Origin: Microbacterium esteraromaticum
Lineage (GTDB): Bacteria > Actinomycetota > Actinomycetes > Actinomycetales > Microbacteriaceae
Assembly (NCBI RefSeq): GCF_014084045.1
Contig: NZ_CP043732.1
Span: forward strand, 1,674,001 to 1,738,000
Length of the DNA stretch: 64,000 nt
Reading direction: 5' to 3'
This document shows positions 16,852-25,947 of this stretch, piece after piece; position 1 is the stretch's first letter, and each line of letters starts with the position of its first letter. A program made the translations under genes and the position numbers. The notes under the pieces are model-generated. The model was not told the origin of the DNA. It saw only the letters and a list, made by a program, of their open reading frames with translations, and did no database searches.

Positions 16852-18093
16852 GTGAAGCCACAACGGGTCGTCATCGTCGGAGCCGGGATCGTCGGACTCT
16901 CGACCGCCTATTTCCTCCAGGATCGCGGTGTCGAGATCACCGTCGTCGACCGGGTCGGCGTCGCGGCTGGTGCGTCCTGGGGCAACGCCGGATGGCTGGC
17001 GCCCGCGCTGACCGTCCCGCTGCCCGAGCCGGCCATGCTCCGCTACGGCGCCGGCGCGATGTTCCGCCGTGACGCCGCCCTGAGCATCCCGAGGCTCTTC
17101 GATCCGCTGCTCATCCGCTTCCTCGCCGGATTCGCGATCCACTCTGCGCCCTCGGCCTGGCGGTCGGCGATGGCCGTGTTCACCGAGATGAATCGGGTGA
17201 GCGCGGACGCGTTCGACGAGCTCACCGATGGCGCGGTCGACGAACCAACGCATCTCGCCGAGCCGTTGCTCAACGGCTTCGTCTCCGACAGGGCGAGGGA
17301 TGCTCTGGCGCGGGCATTCGACGCGGTCGTCAGAGCCGGTGGCGAAGCCGACTACGACGTCGTCGACGGGGACGAGCTTCGTGCCATCGAACCGGTGCTC
17401 AGCGACCGGGTCACGACGGGCCTCCGATTGCACGGCCAGCGCTACATCGATCCGCCACGATTCGTGGACTCCCTCGCCCGCGCCGTCCGCGGCCGCGGCG
17501 GCGAGATCATAGGCGGCTTCGACGTCACGGACATCCGCGACGGCGCGCGCGGCGCCGAGGTGAGGGGAGCCGGTGGGCAGTCGCTGGCGGCGGATGCGGT
17601 GGTCATCGCGAACGGTGCGTGGCTCGGCGAACTGGCGCGGTCGTTCGGCGTCCGGCAGCCGGTGCAGCCCGGGAAGGGCTACAGCTTCAGCGTCGTGCCC
17701 GAGACCATGCCAACCCACCCCATCGACTTCCCCGGTCAGCATGTCGCGTGCACTCCGCTGGGAGATCGGTTCCGGATCAGCGGCGTGATGGAGTTGAGCT
17801 CCGTCGACCGGCCGTTCGATCCTCGCCGGCTCGCCTCCGTCGTCACCGCCGTCCGCCCGATGCTCACCGGCATCGACTGGGAGGACCGCAGGGAGGAGTG
17901 GTTCGGTGCCCGCCCCTGCACTCCCGACGGCCTGCCGCTGATCGGCCCCACCAGGTCCCCGCGCGTCTTCGTCGCGGGAGGCCACGGAATGTGGGGCGTC
18001 ACGCTCGGGCCGCTGACCGGACGCTACATCGCCTCCGCGATCACCGGCGGACCGGCGGATCCCCTGATGCGCATGTTCGACCCGCTCCGCTAG
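16852..18093 (+). CDS. FAD-dependent D-amino acid dehydrogenase-like protein
   Basis: A 413-residue FAD enzyme of the DAO/DadA family that would oxidise an amino acid to its imino acid. The N-terminal dinucleotide site is VVIVGAGIVGLSTAYFL with the ribose-binding acid at ITVVDR. A DadA-like GASWGNAGWLAP follows, and the C-terminal FAD signature is FVAGGHGMWGVTLGP. It starts at GTG with no better ATG; the DadA-type N-terminus fits this start exactly. There is no signal peptide. Its neighbours, an Lrp regulator, peptidases and D-amino-acid enzymes, support a D-amino acid substrate. The electron acceptor (quinone or oxygen) is not evident. Confidence 0.85.
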   Translation: MKPQRVVIVGAGIVGLSTAYFLQDRGVEITVVDRVGVAAGASWGNAGWLAPALTVPLPEPAMLRYGAGAMFRRDAALSIPRLFDPLLIRFLAGFAIHSAPSAWRSAMAVFTEMNRVSADAFDELTDGAVDEPTHLAEPLLNGFVSDRARDALARAFDAVVRAGGEADYDVVDGDELRAIEPVLSDRVTTGLRLHGQRYIDPPRFVDSLARAVRGRGGEIIGGFDVTDIRDGARGAEVRGAGGQSLAADAVVIANGAWLGELARSFGVRQPVQPGKGYSFSVVPETMPTHPIDFPGQHVACTPLGDRFRISGVMELSSVDRPFDPRRLASVVTAVRPMLTGIDWEDRREEWFGARPCTPDGLPLIGPTRSPRVFVAGGHGMWGVTLGPLTGRYIASAITGGPADPLMRMFDPLR

Positions 18094-18117
18094 CCCGCAC
18101 TGACGTTAGGACCCTTG

Positions 18118-20052
18118 ATGAAGCGCGCGCCCGCCCTCGAAGACCTCGACCTCTTCCAGCTCCCATCCGATCCCGTCCTGTCGCCGGACGGGCAGCGAGT
18201 CGTCTACTCGGTGCGCACCGTCAGCACCCGCACCGACGAACACGAGCACGCCCTGTGGCTGCTGGATGTCCCGAGCAATCGATCGTCGGCGTTGACCGAC
18301 GGCCCTACGGATGTCTCTCCCCGCTGGTCGCCCGACGGCGAGACGATCGCGTTTCTCCGAGATGTCGACGGCGTTCCTCAGATCCACCTCCTGCGAACGT
18401 CCACTGACGCAGACCCGGTCCCCGTCACGGGGCTGCCCCAGGGGGCCGGAGCTCCCGTGTGGAGTCCGGATGGCGGGCGGATCGCCTTCAGCGCGCCGGT
18501 GGACCCGGCAGGCGGCTCTCGTGATGCCGCGTCGCCGATCGTCGTGCGCGCCCTCGGGTACAAGAACGACGGCAGCGAGATGAGCATGGCGCGCTCCCAG
18601 GTGCACGTCCTCGACCTCGCGACGCTCGAGTGCCGAGCGCTGACCGCCGTCGAATGGAACACCAGGCGCGTCTCCTGGCATCCAGACGGAGAATCCCTCC
18701 TGACCGTCGGCGGAGGACAACCAGACGCCGACCGCCTGGCCACCAGCGGCGTGTATCGACTGGATGCACGCGCCGCCGACCCCGCGGAGCCGGAAATCCT
18801 GGCGCTGGAGGACGGCGCCGCTCTGGCTGCCTGGTGGACGCGATCCGGCGACGGCCTCATCGTGGTCGGACGAGAGCATCCAGGCGCCGGCCATCAGCAT
18901 CTGCTGCGAGCGGACCGTGATGGCCGTGTGGTCGACAACCTGACGGCGGCCCTCGACCGCAATCTCGTCCTCGGCTCTCCCGGCTACCCCGGCGCGATGC
19001 CAGGGGAGGGGGACGGTGGCATCATCTACTTCTGCGCGCGGGACGGGGGTGCGACGCAGCTGTTCTCGATCGCGCGCACGGGAGCGGTGCAGCACGTCAG
19101 GGGATCTGCGACGGAGGTGATCGCCGGGATGTCGGTCGCGGGCGGTCGAGCCGCGATCGTCAGCGTGACGCCGACGTCGCCCGGCGCCGTCGTCGTCGTG
19201 GACCTGTCGAACGGCGAGGAGCTGGCCCGCAGCACCGAGAACAGCGGTGCCGTCGCCGAGATCGAGTTCCTCGTGCCGCGAGAGCGCGCGTTCGTGCTCC
19301 GCAACGGCAGAACCGTTCACGGATGGGTCATGCGGCATCCGTCCGCTCCCGACCAGGGTCCGCTGCTGCTCGACATCCACGGCGGGCCGCACAACGCCTG
19401 GAACGGCGTGATCGACCAATCCCACTACTACCAGCAGGTGCTCGCCGCCCGGGGCTGGACCATCCTCACCGTGAACCCGGTGGGCAGCGACGGATATGGC
19501 GAGGCGTTCTTCAACGACAACGTCGGGTCGTGGGGGCATGGCGACGAGGATGACTTCCTCGAGCCCATCGATGCGCTGGTCGCCGAGGGCATGGTCGATC
19601 CACAGCGGCTCGCGGTGGCCGGATACAGCTACGGCGGATACTCGACCTGCTGGCTGACGTCGCACACGGATCGCTTCGCAGCAGCGATCGCCGGTGGCCT
19701 GATCTGCGACGCTGTCGGCGTGACGTCCTCGGACGAGGGGGGACCCGAGATCCTCTGCGAGCTCGGCGCCACGCCCTGGGGAGACCAGGAGAAGCTCAGG
19801 GCGCAGTCGCCCTACCTCTCCGTCGGCGCGGTGAGAACCCCGACGCTCATCCTCCACGGCGAGGCGGACAAGCGCTGCCCGCTGGATCAGGCGGAGCGGT
19901 GGTTCGTGTCGTTGCGCGCACAAGGCGTCACCACCGAGATGGTCGTCTATCCGGGGGCATCGCACCTGTTCGTGGTCACCGGTCGGCCGTCGCACCGTGT
20001 CGACTACGGTCGACGGCTCGTCGCCTGGCTGGACGAGTTCGTGAGCTCGTGA
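18118..20052 (+). CDS. S9 family (prolyl oligopeptidase-type) serine peptidase
   Basis: A 644-residue cytoplasmic peptidase of the acylaminoacyl/dipeptidyl peptidase class. The N-terminal 350 residues form a beta-propeller with WD40-like or TolB-like blades (SPRWSPDGETIAFLRD, APVWSPDGGRIAFS). The C-terminal alpha/beta hydrolase domain has nucleophile Ser504 (GYSYGGYS), Asp584 (HGEADKRCP) and His616 (GASHLF). An ATG at 18118 with a nearby TTAGGA site is preferred to the TTG one codon earlier. It sits between the DadA-like gene and the first peptide importer, which fits degradation of imported short peptides. Confidence 0.9.
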   Translation: MKRAPALEDLDLFQLPSDPVLSPDGQRVVYSVRTVSTRTDEHEHALWLLDVPSNRSSALTDGPTDVSPRWSPDGETIAFLRDVDGVPQIHLLRTSTDADPVPVTGLPQGAGAPVWSPDGGRIAFSAPVDPAGGSRDAASPIVVRALGYKNDGSEMSMARSQVHVLDLATLECRALTAVEWNTRRVSWHPDGESLLTVGGGQPDADRLATSGVYRLDARAADPAEPEILALEDGAALAAWWTRSGDGLIVVGREHPGAGHQHLLRADRDGRVVDNLTAALDRNLVLGSPGYPGAMPGEGDGGIIYFCARDGGATQLFSIARTGAVQHVRGSATEVIAGMSVAGGRAAIVSVTPTSPGAVVVVDLSNGEELARSTENSGAVAEIEFLVPRERAFVLRNGRTVHGWVMRHPSAPDQGPLLLDIHGGPHNAWNGVIDQSHYYQQVLAARGWTILTVNPVGSDGYGEAFFNDNVGSWGHGDEDDFLEPIDALVAEGMVDPQRLAVAGYSYGGYSTCWLTSHTDRFAAAIAGGLICDAVGVTSSDEGGPEILCELGATPWGDQEKLRAQSPYLSVGAVRTPTLILHGEADKRCPLDQAERWFVSLRAQGVTTEMVVYPGASHLFVVTGRPSHRVDYGRRLVAWLDEFVSS

Positions 20053-20210
20053 TGATCGTCCATCCGTTCTCCGACGCTGTCGACATCGGCGGCGATCCGC
20101 CGCCTGCCCATACCGTTCCGACCAAGACTCCTGGCGATGTGCACCGTCGACAGGTCATCGGTCCTGTCTCGGCAGTCTGGCCTCCCGCGACAGAGATATG
20201 CACTCTAAGC

Positions 20211-20238
20211 TTGCGCCAAGCAACGACGCTCATATCCG
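20211..20238 (+). promoter_or_regulatory. Possible promoter of the first peptide importer
   Basis: TTGCGC (20211-20216) and TATCCG (20233-20238) are 16 bases apart, 25 bases before the binding-protein start. The match is modest. The 210-base gap after the peptidase gene suggests a separate promoter. Confidence 0.3.
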
Positions 20239-20262
20239 TTTCACCGTAGAAGTGGAGATCTC

Positions 20263-22065
20263 ATGCGAATCACAAAACGCCTTGTTCCCCTGGTAACTGC
20301 TGGACTGGTGGTGGCCCTCTGCAGCGGAGGCGCGTCCGCCGGAGCCTATGCCCAAGCTAAGGGTGGCTCGGACAATATCCTACGTATCCCTGTCGGAGGT
20401 GGAGGCGTCATCGACTCGATGAACCCCTTCACCATGCTCAACCAGGCTTCTTTCGACCTGGCGCAGATCCAGTACGAATCCCTGGTGATGCCGACGGCAC
20501 CCGATGGTGCGGACGGCCCTGGCCTGGCGGAGAAGTGGACGGTCGACGGCAACACCTGGACGTTCGAGCTTCGGCCTGACCTGAAGTGGTCGGATGGTGA
20601 GGACCTGACGGCGGAGGACGTCGCCTGGAACTACAACACCATCATGACCAACCCCAAGCTCGCCATCAGCAACGGGAACCTGGGAGACAACCTCGCCTCC
20701 GTCACCGCCGTCGACGAGGACACCGTCGAGATCGTCACCGAGACCCCTCAGGCGATCAACCCCGGAAAGCTCTACATCGTCCCGAAGCACATCTGGGCCG
20801 ACATGGAGAGCCCGGAGACCTACGAGAACACCGAGGATGTCGTGGGATCGGGGCCCTTCGTCATGAGCGCGTACTCCCGAGGGGTCTCTGCGCACATGAA
20901 GGCCAACCCGTACAACTGGCGAGGGGCTCCCAAGCTGGACGGCATCGAGGTCATCAGTTACAAGAACAAGGACGCGGAGGTGCTGGCGCTCAAGTCCGGG
21001 GAGATCGATTGGTCCAACCGGCTCACCGCGTCGCAGTTCGACTCTCTGGCCGGCGCGGCGAACATCGAGCCCGTCGAGACCGGAGGAGGGCGCTACCTCG
21101 GCCTTTCCATGAACGTGGGGTCGACGACTCTCGATGGCACGCCGATGGGCGACGGCGCTGCTGTCCTTCAGGACGTGGTGGTCCGCAAGGCGATTCGACA
21201 GGCCCTCGACACGCAGCAGCTGGTCGACAAGGTGCTCAATGGGCACGGCTGGACGGGGCCGGAGATTCTGGGTCCGCCGACGAAGCCGTACTACAGCGAC
21301 TACGAGGACATCGTCGACCCCTACTCGCCGGATGCCGCGAACGAGGCACTCGACAACGCCGGGTACACGAAGGGTGCCGACGGCTATCGGATGGACAAGG
21401 AAGGCAAGCCGATCAACCTGCGGCTCACGTTCGACGGCTCCGGTGCAGCCGAACCGCAGATCGCCTCGTTCATCGAGCCGTGGCTCAAGGAGATCGGCAT
21501 CAAGGTCACGCTGATGCCGCAGAGCATCGACCAGCGCGACCAGGAGCGACACTCGGGCAACTACGACCTCACGCTCAACGGCTGGGGCAACCCGATCGAC
21601 CCCGACTACATGCTGTACATCAACACGTGCGGTTCGAGGGCTCCGGCGGCAGACGGTGCCGGCAACGGCAGCGCCGACAACTGGTGCGACCCCGAATTCG
21701 ATGAGCTGTACAAGCAGCAGCACGTCGAACTCGACCAGGACAAGCGCACGAAGCTGGTGCAGGACGCGCTTTCCATCCACTACGAGGCGGCCGTCGTCGC
21801 CGTCCTCTACTACCCGGCTGCTCTGCAGGCGTACCGCACGGACCGGATCGCTCATGTGACCAAGATCCAGAACGATTTCACCGCCTACCAGACCTTCCAC
21901 GACCTCACCCTGGTGAGCCAGGAAGAGGGCACGTCGTCCTCCTCCTCGTCGGGGGAGGGAGCGAGCTGGCCATGGATCGTCGCGATCGCCGCTCTGGTGG
22001 TCGTCGCGGGCATCGTGACCATCGTGGTCATCCGTCGTCGGCAGACCGCGACGGACCGAGAGTAG
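20263..22065 (+). CDS. Peptide ABC importer substrate-binding protein, C-terminally anchored
   Basis: A 600-residue family-5 binding protein (DppA/OppA type). The N-terminus is a signal peptide (basic MRITKR, then a hydrophobic core to about residue 30). The family signature lies around DLAQIQYESLVMP and DLKWSDGEDLTAEDVAWNYN. There is no convincing lipobox: the only early Cys follows VAL and precedes SGG. Instead the C-terminus has a Ser-rich linker (GTSSSSSSGEG), a transmembrane helix (WPWIVAIAALVVVAGIVTIV) and a basic tail (IRRRQ). It therefore appears to be held by a helix rather than a lipid. It is the first gene of a five-component import operon and feeds the permeases downstream. Confidence 0.9.
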   Translation: MRITKRLVPLVTAGLVVALCSGGASAGAYAQAKGGSDNILRIPVGGGGVIDSMNPFTMLNQASFDLAQIQYESLVMPTAPDGADGPGLAEKWTVDGNTWTFELRPDLKWSDGEDLTAEDVAWNYNTIMTNPKLAISNGNLGDNLASVTAVDEDTVEIVTETPQAINPGKLYIVPKHIWADMESPETYENTEDVVGSGPFVMSAYSRGVSAHMKANPYNWRGAPKLDGIEVISYKNKDAEVLALKSGEIDWSNRLTASQFDSLAGAANIEPVETGGGRYLGLSMNVGSTTLDGTPMGDGAAVLQDVVVRKAIRQALDTQQLVDKVLNGHGWTGPEILGPPTKPYYSDYEDIVDPYSPDAANEALDNAGYTKGADGYRMDKEGKPINLRLTFDGSGAAEPQIASFIEPWLKEIGIKVTLMPQSIDQRDQERHSGNYDLTLNGWGNPIDPDYMLYINTCGSRAPAADGAGNGSADNWCDPEFDELYKQQHVELDQDKRTKLVQDALSIHYEAAVVAVLYYPAALQAYRTDRIAHVTKIQNDFTAYQTFHDLTLVSQEEGTSSSSSSGEGASWPWIVAIAALVVVAGIVTIVVIRRRQTATDRE

Positions 22066-22080
22066 GCAATCGATCGACTG

Positions 22081-22113
22081 CTCGTTCCCTCGGCCTCGTG
22101 CCGGGGGAGCGAG
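22081..22113 (+). terminator. Hairpin between binding protein and permease genes
   Basis: The 14-base arm 22081-22094 (CTCGTTCCCTCGGC) pairs with 22100-22113 around CTCGT, with two G-T pairs. It lies 15 bases after the binding-protein stop. No T tract follows, so it probably limits read-through or protects the upstream mRNA rather than ending transcription. Confidence 0.6.
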
Positions 22114-22140
22114 CGGCCGGGCGAGCGGAGCACCGAGCAC

Positions 22141-22162
22141 GGCGGCCTCGATGGAGGCCGCC
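22141..22162 (+). repeat. Second intergenic hairpin before dppB-like gene
   Basis: GGCGGCCTC (22141-22149) pairs perfectly with GAGGCCGCC (22154-22162) around GATG. Together with the hairpin at 22081 it fills the 187-base gap between the binding-protein and permease genes. Confidence 0.55.
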
Positions 22163-22252
22163 GATTCGACCAGGCTACGGAGGTTGTGGCGATGCAGAGA
22201 GTCAAGGGCGGTCGGCCCGGACGAGTGCCGGGAAGGGCTGTGGGATAGCGCG

Positions 22253-23296
22253 ATGTCAGAGACTGAACTCATCCAGATGAGCGAGACCCCCGGTGTGGTC
22301 GACGGGGAGACCTCCACGAGGTCATCGACCTATCTGCGCTACGTCGCGAACAAGCTGGTGGGCGTGGCGATCAGTCTGATCCTGGTCGTGCTGATGAGCT
22401 TCTTCGCCTTCCGGATCCTCCCCGGCGACCCGGTCGCCAGCCTGACGAGGGGCAGGCCGGTGCTCGGGCCGCAGCTCGCCCAGCTCAAGAAGGAGTTCGG
22501 CCTCGACCAGCCTCTCTGGACGCAGTTCGTCATCTACCTGGAGCATCTGTTCCAGGGTGACCTCGGCGAGTCCTACACCTATCGCGCGCCCGTCTCCGAC
22601 CTCATCATGGACTACCTGTTCCCGACCCTCCTGCTGACCACCGTCTCTGCAGCGATCGCGATCACGCTGGGGCTGTGGGTCGGGCAGCGGGCAGCATGGA
22701 GACGGGGGAGCTGGTTCGACAATCTGAGCACGGGCACCGCCCTCGTCTTCTGGTCGATGCCCACGTTCTGGTTCGGCCTGATCCTCCTCCTCATCTTCGC
22801 GGGCATGCTGCACATCCTCCCGGCGGGAGGAATGGTGACGCCCGGTGCGAATCTCACCGGATTCCCCTACCTGTGGGACCTGATACGACATCTGGCCCTC
22901 CCCGTCGCCACGATGGTGGCCGTCAGCTACGCCCAGTACTCGCTGATCATGCGGGCATCCCTCATCGAGGAGATGTCGTCGGACTACCTCACCACCGCGC
23001 GGGCCAAGGGACTGACGGACGACGCCGTCCGTCGCCGGCACGCGGTGCCGAACGCACTCCTTCCGACGGTCACGATCGTCTTCCTGCAGATCGGCGGCCT
23101 GATCGCCGGAGCCGTCACAGTGGAGACGGTCTTCTCCTGGCCCGGACTCGGGTTCCTCACCTTCCAGGCGCTCTCGGGCCCGGATCTGCCTCTACTGCAA
23201 GGAACGTTCGTGGTGTTCTCGTCGATCATCATCCTCACCAACTTCGCCGCCGACCTCGTCTACCGTGCCATCGACCCGAGAGTGACGACCGCATGA
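22253..23296 (+). CDS. Peptide ABC importer permease, DppB-like
   Basis: A 347-residue membrane protein with six predicted helices. The first helix is KLVGVAISLILVVLMSFFAF, followed by the DppB-type RILPGDPVASL. The EAA-like coupling loop is TARAKGLTDDAVRRRHAVPNALLP. The ATG at 22253 is chosen because upstream codons are Arg-rich and run through the hairpin region. The stop overlaps the next start (ATGA). It forms the channel with the DppC-like protein that follows. Confidence 0.92.
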   Translation: MSETELIQMSETPGVVDGETSTRSSTYLRYVANKLVGVAISLILVVLMSFFAFRILPGDPVASLTRGRPVLGPQLAQLKKEFGLDQPLWTQFVIYLEHLFQGDLGESYTYRAPVSDLIMDYLFPTLLLTTVSAAIAITLGLWVGQRAAWRRGSWFDNLSTGTALVFWSMPTFWFGLILLLIFAGMLHILPAGGMVTPGANLTGFPYLWDLIRHLALPVATMVAVSYAQYSLIMRASLIEEMSSDYLTTARAKGLTDDAVRRRHAVPNALLPTVTIVFLQIGGLIAGAVTVETVFSWPGLGFLTFQALSGPDLPLLQGTFVVFSSIIILTNFAADLVYRAIDPRVTTA

Positions 23297-24231
23297 GCAT
23301 CACAGAGCAGACGACCGACGCGAAGAGCGCCGGCGCACGTCCTCTCGCCAGTGCGAAGAAGCTGACGCGAGCACGCAGACGACAGCGGCTGCAGGAGTTC
23401 TGGGCCGCATTCCGCCAGAGCAGGACCGGAATGCTCGGCCTGGTCATCCTCGTCATCTTCATCGGCCTCGCACTCGCCGCGCCGTGGATCGCAGACGAGT
23501 CACTCCTGGACCCGACCAAGGTGCACAACACTCTCAACGCGCCGCCGTCGTGGGAGCATCCGCTGGGAACGGATCCGCTGGGCAGGTCGGTGCTCGTGAT
23601 GCTGATGTGGGGTGCGCGCGTCTCGCTGACCGTCGGAATCGCCGCCACGGTGATGTCGGTGCTCATCGGCACCGTGTTCGGGCTGCTGGCCGGTCACTTC
23701 ATCGGATGGCGCTCGTCCGTCCTGATGCGCATCGTGGACTTCTTCCTCGTCATCCCCTCCCTGCTCCTGGCCATCGTGCTCGCGAGCGTGCTGCAGAGGG
23801 GGCTGCTGACACTCATCATCGCGATCGGAGCGGCCTCATGGGCGGGCACGGCGCGACTGGTGCGATCGCAGACTCTGTCGATCGAGACCAGGGGGTACGT
23901 CAAACGCGCCACGGCCCTGGGCGCAGGACACGCCCACATCATGGGCAAGCACGTGCTCCCGGGGGTCATGCCCCTGGTGCTCACCAGCACGAGCCTCGCC
24001 ATCGGCTCCGCGATCAACGCCGAGGCGACGCTGTCGTTCCTCGGCATCGGCAGCGGCGACACGTCGTGGGGCGCGATGCTGCAGACCGCCCTCAGCAGCG
24101 GTGCCGCCACCGCGGGCTACTGGTGGATGGTGTTCCCGCCAGGCGTCGCGATCGTCGTCGTCGTGCTCGCGTTCACCCTCGTCGGGCGCGCGGTCGAGTC
24201 CATTGTCAACCCGAAACTGAGAGGCCGCTGA
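23293..24231 (+). CDS. Peptide ABC importer permease, DppC-like
   Basis: A 312-residue partner permease. The N-terminal cytoplasmic tail is basic (KKLTRARRRQR). The OppC-type entry sequence follows (HPLGTDPLGRSVLVMLMWGAR), then an EAA loop (GYVKRATALGAGHAHIMGKHVLP) and the C-terminal signature ATLSFLGIGSGDTSWGAML. It is coupled to both neighbours: ATGA with DppB and TGATG with the ATPase gene. A much longer upstream reading is out of frame with any permease and was rejected. Confidence 0.92.
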   Translation: MSITEQTTDAKSAGARPLASAKKLTRARRRQRLQEFWAAFRQSRTGMLGLVILVIFIGLALAAPWIADESLLDPTKVHNTLNAPPSWEHPLGTDPLGRSVLVMLMWGARVSLTVGIAATVMSVLIGTVFGLLAGHFIGWRSSVLMRIVDFFLVIPSLLLAIVLASVLQRGLLTLIIAIGAASWAGTARLVRSQTLSIETRGYVKRATALGAGHAHIMGKHVLPGVMPLVLTSTSLAIGSAINAEATLSFLGIGSGDTSWGAMLQTALSSGAATAGYWWMVFPPGVAIVVVVLAFTLVGRAVESIVNPKLRGR

Positions 24232-25889
24232 TGTCTTCGCTGACCTTCGAGGACGTGTCGATCGTCTACGGAACCCAATCGGAAGAAGGCCGTGGCGAAG
24301 TCGCCGCGGTCAAGAACGTCAACCTGGTCCTGCCTGAGGGCGGAAGCCTGGGCATCGCCGGCGAATCCGGTTCGGGCAAATCCACGCTCGCGATGTCGGT
24401 GCTCCGGCTGCTTCCCCGCAATGCCCGGGTGAGCGGCAGGATCCTCGTCGGCGAGAAGGATGTCACCGGACTCAGCTGGGGCGAGCTGCGGGTGGTGCGG
24501 TGGGGCGAGGCGGCCATCGTGTTCCAGGGGGCGATGCACTCGCTGAATCCCGTTCAGCGGGTGGGCAGGCAGATCACCGAGGCGCTGGCGATCCATGTGA
24601 AGGGCAAGTACGGCACCGATGCCCTGCGTGAGCGACGCGCTGCGGATCTGCTCAAACAGGTCGATCTGCAGCCGCACATGCTGCGGTCCTTCCCGCATGA
24701 GCTCTCTGGGGGACAGAAGCAGCGGATCATGATCGCGATGGCGCTGGCCTGCGAACCGCAGCTCATCATCGCGGACGAGCCGACGACCGCCCTCGATGTG
24801 GTGGTGCAGGACCAGGTGCTGGCTGTGCTCACCGACCTGATCCGCGAGCGCGGGATCTCTCTCGTCATGATCAGCCACGATCTCTCCGTGCTGGCGAAGG
24901 TCTGCACCAGGATCGCGGTGATGTACGCCGGCGAGGTGGTCGAACTCGCCTCAGCGCACGACATCATGACCGATCCGCAGCATCCGCACACGCGTGCGCT
25001 CGCCGCGGCCTTCCCTCTGATCGGAGATCCGGAGAGCCGACTGAATCCGGTCAGCCGGCATGGTGAGTCGATGTCCCCGGTGGCCGTGGTGACCGAGGAG
25101 CGGGAGCGCAGCGGCGACGTTCTCCTCTCGGCGCGCAATCTGAACGTCGCGTTCCACGGCAGGGCCGGCGTGGTCAAAGCCGTCGACGACGTCTCTCTGG
25201 AATGCCGCGCGGGGGAGATCACCGCGCTCGTCGGGCAGTCCGGTTCGGGGAAGACGACCCTGGCGCACACTCTGCTCGGACTCCAGGCGCCGGACAGCGG
25301 AGAGGTGCTGTTCCGAGGGAAGCCCCTCGCCCAGGAGACGAGGGCGTTGAAGGAGTACCGGCGAGATGTTCAGCTGATCCTGCAGGATCCGAGCGACGCC
25401 CTCAACCCGAAGCACTCCGTCTACGAGTCCGTCGCCGAGGGGATCCGCATCCACTCCCTGCCGGGCGACGAGCGTGACCGCGTGTCGCAGGCGCTCTCCC
25501 AGGCCGAGCTGACACCGCCGGAGCGGTTCTTCGGCTCCCTTCCGCAGGAGCTCTCGGGCGGCCAGCGTCAACGCGTCGTGATCGCCGGTGCGCTGGCCCT
25601 CGGGCCGCAGTTCCTCGTGGCGGACGAGCCGGTCGCCTCCCTGGACGCGTCCGTGCGAGGGGACATCCTCGCTTTGCTCCTCAAGCTCAAACGCGAGCTC
25701 GGACTCGGGGCGCTCGTGATCACGCACGACCTGGGGCTCGCGTGGAACATCGCCGATCGGGTGATCGTGATGCACAAAGGCAGACTCGTCGAGTCGGGTG
25801 CGGTCAAGGACGTGCTGCTGAATCCGCAGCACTCATATACGAGGGAGCTCCTCTCGGTCGTTCCCACGATGGACTCGCTCCCGTCGTGA
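24231..25889 (+). CDS. Peptide ABC importer ATPase, two domains fused (DppD-DppF)
   Basis: A 552-residue protein with two complete ATPase domains in one chain. The first has Walker A GESGSGKSTLAM, signature LSGGQKQRIMIA, Walker B LIIADEPTTALD and His in MISHDLS. The second has GQSGSGKTTLAH, LSGGQRQRVVIA, FLVADEPVASLD and VITHDLG. The Asn-Pro-rich oligopeptide C-terminal motif (DPQHPHTRALAAAFP) is present in the first half. The start codon shares one base with the DppC stop. The fused form means one polypeptide energises the whole importer. Confidence 0.93.
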   Translation: MSSLTFEDVSIVYGTQSEEGRGEVAAVKNVNLVLPEGGSLGIAGESGSGKSTLAMSVLRLLPRNARVSGRILVGEKDVTGLSWGELRVVRWGEAAIVFQGAMHSLNPVQRVGRQITEALAIHVKGKYGTDALRERRAADLLKQVDLQPHMLRSFPHELSGGQKQRIMIAMALACEPQLIIADEPTTALDVVVQDQVLAVLTDLIRERGISLVMISHDLSVLAKVCTRIAVMYAGEVVELASAHDIMTDPQHPHTRALAAAFPLIGDPESRLNPVSRHGESMSPVAVVTEERERSGDVLLSARNLNVAFHGRAGVVKAVDDVSLECRAGEITALVGQSGSGKTTLAHTLLGLQAPDSGEVLFRGKPLAQETRALKEYRRDVQLILQDPSDALNPKHSVYESVAEGIRIHSLPGDERDRVSQALSQAELTPPERFFGSLPQELSGGQRQRVVIAGALALGPQFLVADEPVASLDASVRGDILALLLKLKRELGLGALVITHDLGLAWNIADRVIVMHKGRLVESGAVKDVLLNPQHSYTRELLSVVPTMDSLPS

Positions 25890-25947
25890 ATCGTGTGGGC
25901 TGCCAGAGCTTCGCAGCCCGTCAAGAATGAAAGGTAGAGAATCAACT

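Noticed and set aside
20263..20370. Lipobox in the first binding protein
   Set aside because: The cysteine context (VALCSGG) lacks the usual small residue at -1, and a C-terminal anchor exists.
20380..22317. Long antisense frame opposite the binding-protein gene
   Set aside because: Arg/Val/Asp-rich with no motif; it opposes a gene with a clear signal peptide and family signature.
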